In this document: positions 42,839 through 50,933 of the stretch, in pieces
How the letters are laid out: each line of letters starts with the position of its first letter
Position numbering within the stretch: position 1 is the first letter of the stretch
Notes under the pieces: generated by a model
Databases searched by the model: none
What the model saw: only the letters and a program-made list of their open reading frames with translations
Told to the model about the DNA's origin: nothing
Translations under genes and position numbers: made by a program
DNA from: Nitratireductor luteus
GTDB lineage: Bacteria; Pseudomonadota; Alphaproteobacteria; Rhizobiales; Rhizobiaceae
Assembly: GCF_026162365.1 (NCBI RefSeq)
Contig: NZ_JAOANW010000009.1
Span: 124,001-188,000, forward strand
Length of the DNA stretch: 64,000 bases
Direction: 5' to 3'

Positions 42839-43681
42839 ATGAAAGTGGTACTTCTGGCAGGAGGTCTCGGCTCTCGACTGGCCGAGGAGACGCACCGGAT
42901 CCCGAAGCCGATGGTGGAAGTCGGTGGCCGCCCGATCATCCTGCATGTCATGGATATCTACAGTCATTGGGGCTTCCGCGATTTCGTCGTAGCGGGCGGC
43001 TACAAATGCATGCTGATCAAGAGCTTCTTTCACAATTTCCACCTGTCCACCGCGGACTTCACGGTAGCGCTCGGAAATGGCTCGATGATCCTGAGGCCGA
43101 CCCGACCACTGGATTGGAACGTCTCGGTTGTTGATACCGGTGTTCCGACCATGACCGGCGGCCGCCTGTTGAATCTCCGCAACTGGCTCGACCGCGACAC
43201 GTTTATGGTCACCTATTCCGATGGCCTGGGCAATATCGACCTGGAAGCGCTTCTGAATTTCCACCGTTCACACGGTCGATTGGCGACGGTGACGGCCGTG
43301 CAGCCGCCCGCGCGCTTCGGAAATCTGGAAATCGAGGGCGGACAGGTCGTCCAGTTCACCGAAAAGGTCCGCAAGCACGAGACCTGGATCAATGGCGGCT
43401 TCTTCGTCTTCGAGCCCGGTGTTCTCGACTACATCCCAGGTCCGAGCGAACCGCTCGAGAAGTCGCCACTGACGAATCTGGCCTTGGATGGCGAGCTCTT
43501 TGCCTACAAGCACAGAGGTTTTTGGCATCCGATGGATACGGTTCGCGATCGCGACGTCCTGGATGGGCTGTGCGAAACCGGCGAGCCTCCATGGCTGCAA
43601 TTCGAGAATGGCGATGCTTCGCAGCCGCACACTCCAACCCCGATGCTCGAGATTGCCGGCAATGAACGCAACTCTGGGTGA
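42839..43681 (+). CDS. rfbF: Glucose-1-phosphate cytidylyltransferase
   Basis: A 280-residue nucleotidyltransferase that makes CDP-glucose from CTP and glucose-1-phosphate. The N-terminal signature is VVLLAGGLGSRLAEETHRIP followed by KPMVEVGG; VTYSDGLGNIDL has the metal-binding Asp, and WINGGFFVFEPGVLDYI and HPMDTVRDRDVLDGL are hallmarks of RfbF/DdhA. ATG 42839 has GAGG 5 nt upstream; a TTG at 42776 in frame is rejected. It opens a plus-strand operon reaching to about 49.7 kb and supplies the CDP-sugar branch. Confidence 0.94.
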   Translation: MKVVLLAGGLGSRLAEETHRIPKPMVEVGGRPIILHVMDIYSHWGFRDFVVAGGYKCMLIKSFFHNFHLSTADFTVALGNGSMILRPTRPLDWNVSVVDTGVPTMTGGRLLNLRNWLDRDTFMVTYSDGLGNIDLEALLNFHRSHGRLATVTAVQPPARFGNLEIEGGQVVQFTEKVRKHETWINGGFFVFEPGVLDYIPGPSEPLEKSPLTNLALDGELFAYKHRGFWHPMDTVRDRDVLDGLCETGEPPWLQFENGDASQPHTPTPMLEIAGNERNSG

Positions 43682-43691
43682 AATCCGCCTC

Positions 43692-44810
43692 ATGGAAGCG
43701 TTCCGGGGCCGCCGTGTGCTCGTTACCGGTCACACCGGCTTCAAGGGTGGCTGGCTGTCTCTTTGGCTAAGGCGCCTCGGCGCAACTGTCGTGGGGGTCG
43801 CACTGCCGCCGACAACGCCATCCTTCTGCACCGCCGTCGGCATCGAAGATCTTGTCGACAGCCGCATCGGCGATATCCGCACGGAAGACGGTTTGCGCGA
43901 GGCTATCGGCGGGCTCGATTTCGACCTTGTCATTCACATGGCCGCCCAGGCGATCGTGCGCACCTCCTACGAAGCGCCTGTCGATACCTATTTGACCAAC
44001 GCCGTGGGCACCGCCGTGGTCCTGGAAACGGCACGCCGGATGCCGTCGCTGCGAGGCATAATCGTCGTCACGAGCGACAAGTGCTACGAAAACCGGGAAT
44101 GGATGTGGCCTTATCGCGAGAACGACCCGATGGGGGGCCGGGACCCCTACAGCTCTTCCAAAGGTTGTGCGGAACTGATTGCCGCCGCCTACCGCGCCTC
44201 CTTCTTCAATATTATCGGCGGCCCTCAGCTTGCGACGGTGCGCGCGGGCAATGTGATCGGCGGGGGAGATTGGGGCGTCGACCGGCTGGTTGCCGACCTC
44301 GCTCGCTCGGCAAGCACCGGCGTACCCACGCGTATTCGCAACCCGGCCAATATACGACCCTGGCAACATGTTCTCGAGCCCATCCGCGGCTATCTGATGC
44401 TTGGCGCCCGCCTCCTCAATGACGGTCACCGCGTCGCGGACGCATGGAACTTCGGCCCCGATGCCGATGCCGACGTCAATGTCGGCACACTCGCCAGCCT
44501 GGTCGTCACGAAATGGCGGGGAGAGTGCCCCCGCTATGTGGTGGACCGTCAGGAAGACGAACCGCCGGAATCGGTCGTGCTACGGCTGGACAGCACGAAA
44601 TCGCGGGTTGGGCTTGGCTGGAAGCCTTTGCTGCGCCTTGATGACGCGGTCGCGATGACCGTCGAATGGTATCGCACATTCAATCAGGAACCGTCTCGGA
44701 TACGAGCGTTCTCACATCAACAGATCAACGATTATGCCGCGCGTTGGACCATGACCGATGAAGGACAGCCCGCGCAAGGTGATCGCAAGGAGGCCGCCGC
44801 ATGCGCGTGA
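43692..44810 (+). CDS. rfbG: CDP-glucose 4,6-dehydratase
   Basis: A 372-residue extended SDR that converts CDP-glucose to CDP-4-keto-6-deoxyglucose. The NAD motif is VLVTGHTGFKGGWLSLWL, the catalytic triad lies in VVTSDKCYENREW and PYSSSKGCAELI (Tyr-x3-Lys), and RAGNVIGGGDWGVDRLV is characteristic of this enzyme. The start at 43692 is chosen by the short distance to the Rossmann motif in known RfbG; ATG 43662 overlapping rfbF is possible. It follows rfbF directly and overlaps the next gene by 10 nt. Confidence 0.93.
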   Translation: MEAFRGRRVLVTGHTGFKGGWLSLWLRRLGATVVGVALPPTTPSFCTAVGIEDLVDSRIGDIRTEDGLREAIGGLDFDLVIHMAAQAIVRTSYEAPVDTYLTNAVGTAVVLETARRMPSLRGIIVVTSDKCYENREWMWPYRENDPMGGRDPYSSSKGCAELIAAAYRASFFNIIGGPQLATVRAGNVIGGGDWGVDRLVADLARSASTGVPTRIRNPANIRPWQHVLEPIRGYLMLGARLLNDGHRVADAWNFGPDADADVNVGTLASLVVTKWRGECPRYVVDRQEDEPPESVVLRLDSTKSRVGLGWKPLLRLDDAVAMTVEWYRTFNQEPSRIRAFSHQQINDYAARWTMTDEGQPAQGDRKEAAACA

Positions 44811-46045
44811 ATTATGGCCAATCCGTCCACGGCGAGGACGAAATCGCCGCTGTCTTGGAGGTCCTGCGTTCCTCTACCCAGATGGGTGAACGGGTGCGGC
44901 AGATGGAGCAGCGCGTCGCCACACTCTTCTCCAAACGGCACGGCATTATGGTGAACTCTGGATCCTCCGCGAATTATCTAGCGATCGAACTGCTCGACCT
45001 TCCGCCTGGTGCAGAGGTGATCACGCCTGCCCTCACTTTCGCAACGACCGTCGCTCCGATCGTGCGGAAGGGCCTCGTCCCAGTCTTCGTCGATGCAGCC
45101 GAAGGCACCTACAACATCGATGTCAACGCTATCGAGCGTGCCATCTCACCCAGAACACGGGCGGTGATGATCCCCTCGCTGATTGGGAACCTGCCTGATT
45201 GGGACCGCATCAGCTCCATCGCGAAAGCACATAAGCTCATCGTCATCGAGGACAGCGCAGACACTCTCGGCGCCACGATCGATGGCATCAGTACTGGAAC
45301 CCACTCAGACATCAGCACGACCAGTTTCTACGGCTCACATGTGATCACGGCCGCCGGCAATGGCGGCATGCTTTGCGTCAATGACGATGTTCTCGCCCGC
45401 CGCGCGCTGCTCCTGCGTTCATGGGGGCGGACTTCCTCGCTTTTCGTTGAATCCGAGACGATCGAGAACCGCTTCAATGTTAAGCTTGATGACTTTGAAT
45501 ATGATGCCAAATTCGTGTTCGAGGAAATGGGATTCAACATCGAACCGTCGGAATTGGGCGCGGCATTCGGGCTGGTTCAACTCAACCGGCTGGAGCAGAA
45601 CATAGCGGCGCGTGAGCGCAATTTCGCGGCCCAGTATGCATTCTTTAAAGCCTATGAAGACTGGTTTGTACTTCCCCGACAGCTACCGGGATCGCGCACC
45701 GGCTGGCTTGCCTTTCCTCTGACAGTCAGGCGCGAGGCGCCCTTCAGCCGGCGCGAGATGCAAATATTCCTTGAAACGAAAAACATTCAGACGCGCCCTG
45801 TCTTCACCGGAAACATCCTGCGTCAACCCGCCATGGTCAATGTCGAGCACCGGGTAGAGGCGAGTGGCTATCCGGTGGCCGACGACGTGATGCGCGGAGG
45901 AGTATTGCTCGCCTGCCATCACGGCCTCACGGCCGAACAACTGGATTATGTCCATGAATGCTTCCGCGAATTCACGAAACGCTTCTCAACCACGCATCCG
46001 GTAGCAGGGGTGGCTCCTGTCCGCCCGGCTCAAATGGGAGTTTGA
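44801..46045 (+). CDS. RfbH/ColD-like PLP enzyme with His in place of Lys
   Basis: A 414-residue DegT-fold protein. At the position of the PLP-binding lysine it has His180 (SFYGSHVITAAGNGG), the substitution that defines sugar 3-dehydrases (RfbH/E1, ColD) which use PMP to remove a C3 hydroxyl. Unlike E1, it has only three cysteines, widely spaced (one in GGMLCVND, two near the C-terminus), so the [2Fe-2S] site is missing; in that it resembles ColD. Its genomic partners are CDP-glucose enzymes, so the substrate is probably CDP-4-keto-6-deoxyglucose. The N-terminal GQSVHGEDEIAAVLEVLRS is typical. No reductase partner is nearby. Confidence 0.8.
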   Translation: MRVNYGQSVHGEDEIAAVLEVLRSSTQMGERVRQMEQRVATLFSKRHGIMVNSGSSANYLAIELLDLPPGAEVITPALTFATTVAPIVRKGLVPVFVDAAEGTYNIDVNAIERAISPRTRAVMIPSLIGNLPDWDRISSIAKAHKLIVIEDSADTLGATIDGISTGTHSDISTTSFYGSHVITAAGNGGMLCVNDDVLARRALLLRSWGRTSSLFVESETIENRFNVKLDDFEYDAKFVFEEMGFNIEPSELGAAFGLVQLNRLEQNIAARERNFAAQYAFFKAYEDWFVLPRQLPGSRTGWLAFPLTVRREAPFSRREMQIFLETKNIQTRPVFTGNILRQPAMVNVEHRVEASGYPVADDVMRGGVLLACHHGLTAEQLDYVHECFREFTKRFSTTHPVAGVAPVRPAQMGV

Positions 46046-46048
46046 CGA

Positions 46049-47296
46049 ATGGCTTTGCTCACACGGTGCCGCGCCTGCCTTGCCTCCAAGCCGTATCTCT
46101 TCCTGCCAATGGGTGATCACCCACCGGCCAACGGCTTCGTGCGCGCCGAAGACATCGCAAAGGATCATCCCGCCGATCCGCTGAACTCCCAGGTGTGCCT
46201 GGGGTGCGGGCTGATACAGGTGGCCGATCAAGTTCCGGATGGGTTTTTCGAGCACTACCTTTACATGCCCTCTAGCGCGACGAGCATGCACGGTCATTTC
46301 GCGGAGCTCGCCGAGATATTGAAGCAGCAAGCCGGCACCGGGTTGATCGTTGATATCGGCTGCAATGACGGCCTGTTGCTTTCCGCCTGCAATACACTTG
46401 GCGGCACCACCCTTGGCGTGGACCCTGCCGCCAATCTGGCCGAAATCGCCCGGTCGCGCGGTGTCGAGGTAGAGGTCGGATACTTCTCCGCCGCCGCAGC
46501 ACAAGGACTGGCAGACAAGCACGGCCGCGCAAAAGCGATCGTCACGACAAACACCTTCAACCACATAGGCGACCTCCACGATTTCATGAGAGGGGTCGCC
46601 CACTGGCTCGCCGATGACGGCGTCTTCGTCATTGAGGTCCCTTGGGCGAAGGACCTTCTGGAGAAGAATGAGTTCGACACGATCTATCACGAACATGTCT
46701 CGGAATTCAGCCTTCTGTCGCTGGTCAAACTCGGCGCGTTGTTCGACCTGACGGTTGTCGACGTACACCGCCTCGGCGTGCACGGCGGGTCGATGCGGGT
46801 CTTCCTGAAGCGGGCTGCCATCGTCGAAGCGGTCGTCGCAGAGATGTTGACCGAGGAGCGGGAGGCCGGAATGTGTTCCATGGCCACCTATCAGGCTTTT
46901 TCCGACCGGATCGAGAGCGTTCGGGATGACCTGACGACCATGTTGGCGGATATGAAGGCTCAGGGGCTGCGGATTGCCGGCTATGGCGCGCCTGCTAAAG
47001 GCAACACCCTTTTGAATTTCTTCAAGATCGGTCCTGAAACACTCGACTATCTCGTTGATCGCAACCCGCTCAAGCAGGGGCTTTATTCCCCTGGAATGAA
47101 GATCCCGATCCGCCCGCCCGAAGCATTGGTAGAAGACAGGCCCGATGTACTCCTTGTTCTGGCGTGGAACTTCTTCCGCGAAATCCGTGAGCAGCAGAGC
47201 GCGTTCGAGGCAGGAGGCGGACTGTTTCTCGTGCCTTTGCCAAGCCCGGTCCTGATCCCGGACCGCACGAGCATTCGCTCGAAGCCTGCAGCGTAG
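46049..47296 (+). CDS. Sugar C-methyltransferase (TylC3/NovU-like)
   Basis: A 415-residue protein with three parts typical of NDP-sugar C-methyltransferases: an N-terminal zinc-binding domain (CRACLASKP and VCLGCGLIQVADQV, i.e. two Cys pairs), a central SAM domain (LIVDIGCNDGLLLSACNTLG), and a C-terminal domain (RIAGYGAPAKGNTLLNFF). Such enzymes methylate carbon next to a keto group, mostly C3 of 4-keto-6-deoxy sugars. YHEHVSEF is the conserved active-site region. It follows the RfbH-like gene by 3 nt, so the sugar is likely a CDP-linked branched deoxyhexose. ATG 46049 is the start. Confidence 0.88.
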   Translation: MALLTRCRACLASKPYLFLPMGDHPPANGFVRAEDIAKDHPADPLNSQVCLGCGLIQVADQVPDGFFEHYLYMPSSATSMHGHFAELAEILKQQAGTGLIVDIGCNDGLLLSACNTLGGTTLGVDPAANLAEIARSRGVEVEVGYFSAAAAQGLADKHGRAKAIVTTNTFNHIGDLHDFMRGVAHWLADDGVFVIEVPWAKDLLEKNEFDTIYHEHVSEFSLLSLVKLGALFDLTVVDVHRLGVHGGSMRVFLKRAAIVEAVVAEMLTEEREAGMCSMATYQAFSDRIESVRDDLTTMLADMKAQGLRIAGYGAPAKGNTLLNFFKIGPETLDYLVDRNPLKQGLYSPGMKIPIRPPEALVEDRPDVLLVLAWNFFREIREQQSAFEAGGGLFLVPLPSPVLIPDRTSIRSKPAA

Positions 47297-47318
47297 CCCA
47301 TTCGGATGAGGTGAAGGC

Positions 47319-48329
47319 GTGCACCGAAGGCTGCGGATATTGATCACCGGTGGGGCCGGATTTGTCGGCTCCCATCTGGCCGGTGCCTATCTTGAGAAGG
47401 GGCACGAGGTCCATGCGGTGGTTCGTGAGCCTTCACGCCAGGGCCGGCTGCGGCGCTTGGGGCGCGAGATCGTTCTACATCATTTCGATCTGCGGTCCGA
47501 TCTGGAACTGAAGCGCTGCATTCGGGATGTTGCCCCCCATGTGATCTATCATCTGGCGGCATCTCCGCGACGTCGCGAAGACACGAAGTTTAGGGACGTC
47601 ACGGATTACCTCAGTGAAGACGTTCAAATCCTGATCAATCTCTTGAGTGCCGCCGCCAATAGCGGCTTCCCGCCATCTGCCGTGGTCAGGACCGGATCGC
47701 TCGCGGAGTACGGATTGGCGCCTAGCCCCTATCGTGAGGATATGCGTGAACAGCCAATCACGGTTTATGCTGCCAGCCTCGTTGCCGCCACCCATCTTGT
47801 CGGCGCTTTGCAGCGACGGCTTCCCTTCCCCGTCGCCACCGCCCGCCTTGCCCTGGTCTACGGCCCGACACAATCGACCGAGTATTTTGTGCCGTGGCTG
47901 ATCCAAGGCTGCCTGGCCGGTGCGCGTTCAATCGTTCGTCGCCCTGATGATCGTCGAGATCTGATCCATGTCGACGACGCCGTCTCGGCGCTGATGCAGA
48001 TGGGGACGGTATCCCTGCCCAGGGCCGCCATCATCAACATCGCAACGGGCGCTGCGCCGAGCATGCGCGAGGTGGCGCGCCAGATCATCGGGACAACGGG
48101 CGCCGATCCTGGCCTCGTCGAATATGGCGACGGCAATCCGCCGCATGGCGCATCCGACCTGCGGGGCGCACCCGGTCTCGCCCGCCAGTTGCTCGGATGG
48201 AGTGCCCGTATCCCGTTGGAGGAAGGCATTTCCCGCTTGATCGCGTGGCACCGCGACGGCGCTGTCCGCGCTGTAGATCGGAGCCCCGCGCCTGGCGCTC
48301 GCGAGCACAACAGCATGGGAGCAGGATGA
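47319..48329 (+). CDS. Extended SDR (NAD-dependent epimerase/reductase) lacking the catalytic lysine
   Basis: A 336-residue protein with NAD motif ILITGGAGFVGSHLAGAYL, the Ser of VVRTGSLAEYG and Tyr150 of VYAASL. The residue four after Tyr150 is Leu154, where SDR enzymes have Lys, so ordinary redox catalysis is doubtful. RDLIHVDDAVSALMQM is typical of extended SDRs. As the last sugar enzyme of the CDP branch, it would be expected to reduce C4 of the branched sugar. The start is GTG 47319, after AAGG. Overlap with the GT2 gene (ATGA) shows coupling. Confidence 0.82.
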   Translation: MHRRLRILITGGAGFVGSHLAGAYLEKGHEVHAVVREPSRQGRLRRLGREIVLHHFDLRSDLELKRCIRDVAPHVIYHLAASPRRREDTKFRDVTDYLSEDVQILINLLSAAANSGFPPSAVVRTGSLAEYGLAPSPYREDMREQPITVYAASLVAATHLVGALQRRLPFPVATARLALVYGPTQSTEYFVPWLIQGCLAGARSIVRRPDDRRDLIHVDDAVSALMQMGTVSLPRAAIINIATGAAPSMREVARQIIGTTGADPGLVEYGDGNPPHGASDLRGAPGLARQLLGWSARIPLEEGISRLIAWHRDGAVRAVDRSPAPGAREHNSMGAG

Positions 48330-49375
48330 TGGTCGCTATGTTGCCGTTGACGGTCTCCGTTCTGGTGCCTGTCTTCAACGAGGAAGCCAATGTCCGGCGC
48401 GCATATGCGGCGATCACGAACACCTTCCAAGATCTGCCGGATTACGACTGCGAGATCATCTTCACCGATAATCATTCCACGGACGGCACATTTGAAATCC
48501 TGAAGGAGATATGCAGGTGTGACCGACGTGTTCGGGTTATCCGATTCAGCCGCAACGTCGGGTATCAGCGCTCGCTGCTGACCGCTTACAAGGCGGCGCG
48601 CGGTGCCTGCTCGGTTCAAATCGACTGCGACCTCCAGGATCCGCCGCAGCTCATCCCCCAAATGCTGACCCGGTGGCGGCAAGGCCATCAGGTCGTCTAT
48701 GGCATCCGGCGTTCACTCACTGACAATCGGTTGACGGCGCTCGCGCGGCGCATCTTCTACCGGTGTATCAACGCGCTCAGCGAGGACGAGCTGCCGCTCA
48801 ATGCCGGCGAATTCCGGCTGGTCGACCGGCGCATCCTGGATGAACTCCGCCATGTCGACGACACCTCGCCCTACCTGCGCGGCCTCATCAGTTCCATGGG
48901 CTTTTCGCAGGTCGGGTTCGAGTATGACCGGCAGGCCCGTGTGGCCGGTGAGAGCAAGTTCCCCCTCAGGGCCATGCTGTCGCTTGCGGTCGACGGCATC
49001 CTCAACCACTCGCTGATCCCGCTCAGGCTCGCTTCGATGGCGAGCCTCGTGGTCGGAACGGCAACCCTCCTGCTCCTCTTCGGCTATTTGGTCGGCAAGC
49101 TTCTGTTCGGACAGAACTGGCCGGCCGGTTTCGCCACCACGACAGCACTGCTGCTGCTTTCCATAACGCTCAATGCGATGTTCCTGGGGATCATCGGCGA
49201 GTATATCGGGCGGATTTTCATGCAGTCGAAACGGCGGCCGGTACCAATCGTGGAGGCAATGCTGAACGACAGGACCGGCCCCACGGAAGAGCCCCCATTG
49301 CCCGCATCGGAATCGATACAATGCCTGGACCGCGCAGCTTCAACCGGATCGAGAGCATCGAGCGTAGCATCGTAA
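48326..49375 (+). CDS. GT2-family glycosyltransferase (GtrB/dolichol-phosphate-mannose-synthase-like)
   Basis: A 349-residue inner-membrane enzyme. The GT-A domain starts VSVLVPVFNEEANVRRAYA, has the DxD-type QIDCDLQDPP and the acceptor region PLNAGEFRLVDRRIL; two C-terminal membrane helices (MASLVVGTATLLLLFGYLVG, TTTALLLLSITLNAMFLGII) follow. Members transfer a sugar to undecaprenyl phosphate for later use outside the membrane. The start ATG 48326 overlaps the SDR stop. The last 55 nt overlap the GtrA-like gene, the normal flippase partner. Confidence 0.9.
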   Translation: MMVAMLPLTVSVLVPVFNEEANVRRAYAAITNTFQDLPDYDCEIIFTDNHSTDGTFEILKEICRCDRRVRVIRFSRNVGYQRSLLTAYKAARGACSVQIDCDLQDPPQLIPQMLTRWRQGHQVVYGIRRSLTDNRLTALARRIFYRCINALSEDELPLNAGEFRLVDRRILDELRHVDDTSPYLRGLISSMGFSQVGFEYDRQARVAGESKFPLRAMLSLAVDGILNHSLIPLRLASMASLVVGTATLLLLFGYLVGKLLFGQNWPAGFATTTALLLLSITLNAMFLGIIGEYIGRIFMQSKRRPVPIVEAMLNDRTGPTEEPPLPASESIQCLDRAASTGSRASSVAS

Positions 49376-49728
49376 CGACAGCGCGCTTTGCCACCGTGGG
49401 TGCGATCACCACCACATTGGACGTAGCTCTTTTTACAGGGCTCATCCTCATGTCGATCGCGCCGACACTTGCCAATGTCCTTTCCTATTCCACCGGAATC
49501 CTGGTCAGCTATCAGCTCAACCGTTCATGGACCTTTCGCGCCGGCGGGAGTTATGTGCAGGCGGCAAAGTTCGTCATATCGACTTTGGCAGGCCTCCTGC
49601 TCTCTACGGTGCTTATCGCTTTTCTCGTGACCTTGATCCCTGCGCCCGCGGCAAAAATCGTGAGCGTGCCGATCGTCTTCGTCTGGAATTATGCTGTGGC
49701 TCGCCTGTGGGTGTTTCAGGTCGAGTGA
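49321..49728 (+). CDS. GtrA-like membrane protein
   Basis: A 135-residue protein with four hydrophobic segments (TARFATVGAITTTLDVALFT, VLSYSTGILVSYQLNRSW, AAKFVISTLAGLLLSTVLI, KIVSVPIVFVWNYAVARLW). The LNRSWTF and WNYAVARLWVF motifs match the GtrA family, which is thought to flip undecaprenyl-phosphate-linked sugars. It overlaps the GtrB-like gene by 55 nt, so the pair acts together, probably giving the sugar donor for a periplasmic GT-C enzyme such as that at 40754-42379. Confidence 0.88.
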   Translation: MPGPRSFNRIESIERSIVTTARFATVGAITTTLDVALFTGLILMSIAPTLANVLSYSTGILVSYQLNRSWTFRAGGSYVQAAKFVISTLAGLLLSTVLIAFLVTLIPAPAAKIVSVPIVFVWNYAVARLWVFQVE

Positions 49729-49731
49729 AGG

Positions 49732-49754
49732 GCGGTGGGGTTTCAGGCCACCGC
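49732..49754. terminator. Hairpin between convergent gtrA-like and epimerase genes
   Basis: GCGGTGG (49732-49738) pairs with CCACCGC (49748-49754), a 7-bp GC-rich stem with a 9-nt loop, overlapping the stop of the minus-strand epimerase. There is no T-run. Confidence 0.4.
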
Positions 49755-50738
49755 GGAGGCCTTGCCTTGGGTATAGCCCGCATAATCCCGATACCAGCCG
49801 ACGAACTCCTCAAGTCCATCTGACAGGCTGGTGGATGGCTGGAAGCCGTAGTCGGCCTGCATGCCATCGATGTCGGCATAGGTCGAGACGACATCCCCCG
49901 GCTGCATCGATTCGTAGCGGATAGTCGCGGAGCGTCCCGTGTAGCGCTCGATGAGTCTGACCAGTTCGATAAGCTTCGAGGGACGGTTGTTGCCGATATT
50001 ATAGACACGGTGGGGGTTTTCGCCCGGAAGGAAGACGGGGGATGTAACCGTCGAGACGACTCCCGACACGATGTCGTCCACATGCGTGAAATCACGCATC
50101 ATGTTGCCGTTGTTGAACATCCGGATCGGACGTCCTTCGAGCACCGCCTTGGTGAAGATCCAGTAGGCCATGTCCGGTCGCCCCCAGGTGCCGTACACGG
50201 TGAAGAAGCGCAGCCCGATCTGCCTCAAGCCGAAGAGGCTCGCATAGGCTTCACTCATCAATTCGTCGCTTCGCTTGGTCGCGGCATACAGGGACTTTGG
50301 ACTGTCGACGCGATCCGCTTCGCGGAAGGGCACCTTCTTGTTATCCCCATAGACGGAACTCGACGAGGCATAGACGAGATGTCTCAGACCTTCCCAATGC
50401 CGGCAGGCTTCAAGAACGGACAGGTGCCCGATCACGTTGGACCTCGCATAGGCGAAGGGATTTTCAAGTGAATAGCGGACGCCGGCCTGAGCGGCCAGAT
50501 GAACGACAACGTCCGGGCGCTCCGCCTCGACCAGGGCGCTGAGCGCCTCCGTATCAGCGACATCCATCTCCTTGAAGCGGGCGCGCTCGCCCAGGACATT
50601 CAAGCGCCCTTGCTTCAATGAAACGGGATAGTAGTCGTTGAGATTGTCGATTCCGACGACCTCGTCACCGCGCGCGGCCAATCTCAACGCGGTATGGAAT
50701 CCGATAAAGCCGGCTATGCCTGTTACGAGCACTTTCAC
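49743..50738 (-). CDS. NAD-dependent epimerase, UDP-glucuronate 4-epimerase-like
   Basis: A 331-residue extended SDR: VLVTGIAGFIGFHTALRL (NAD site), VYASSSSVYGDNKK (Ser), SLYAATKRSDELM (Tyr-x3-Lys) and RFFTVYGTWGRPDMAYW, all strongly typical of CapI/LpsL UDP-glucuronate 4-epimerases. It would make UDP-galacturonic acid from the ugd product, giving the locus a galacturonate donor. This fits the presence of a pectate-lyase-like protein. The start is GTG 50738, with AAGGG 8 nt upstream; the open frame further upstream lacks family sequence. Confidence 0.9.
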   Translation of the reverse strand: MKVLVTGIAGFIGFHTALRLAARGDEVVGIDNLNDYYPVSLKQGRLNVLGERARFKEMDVADTEALSALVEAERPDVVVHLAAQAGVRYSLENPFAYARSNVIGHLSVLEACRHWEGLRHLVYASSSSVYGDNKKVPFREADRVDSPKSLYAATKRSDELMSEAYASLFGLRQIGLRFFTVYGTWGRPDMAYWIFTKAVLEGRPIRMFNNGNMMRDFTHVDDIVSGVVSTVTSPVFLPGENPHRVYNIGNNRPSKLIELVRLIERYTGRSATIRYESMQPGDVVSTYADIDGMQADYGFQPSTSLSDGLEEFVGWYRDYAGYTQGKASAVA

Positions 50739-50787
50739 GACTTGCACCCTTTTGCAGCAGGTCGGAGGTGATCTCCGTTTCGGGCCG

Positions 50788-50808
50788 TTTCCGGCGCGCC
50801 ACCGGAAA
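50788..50808. terminator. Possible hairpin downstream of spoVR
   Basis: TTTCCGG (50788-50794) and CCGGAAA (50802-50808) form a 7-bp stem with a 7-nt loop in the gap between spoVR and the epimerase, both on the minus strand. There is no T-run; weak. A TGTCAGG-like sequence (GGTCAGGTTTTCCCC, 50834-50848) lies close by. Confidence 0.3.
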
Positions 50809-50933
50809 ATACATCGGGTGAGCAAAGGGTGACGGTCAGGTTTTCCCCGTCGCAAGGAGAGTTTTATCGTTAAGGAGACCGCGGCTGTGGCGATGGATGC
50901 CGGGGGACAAACCACCGGCCATTCCTCCCCTTT

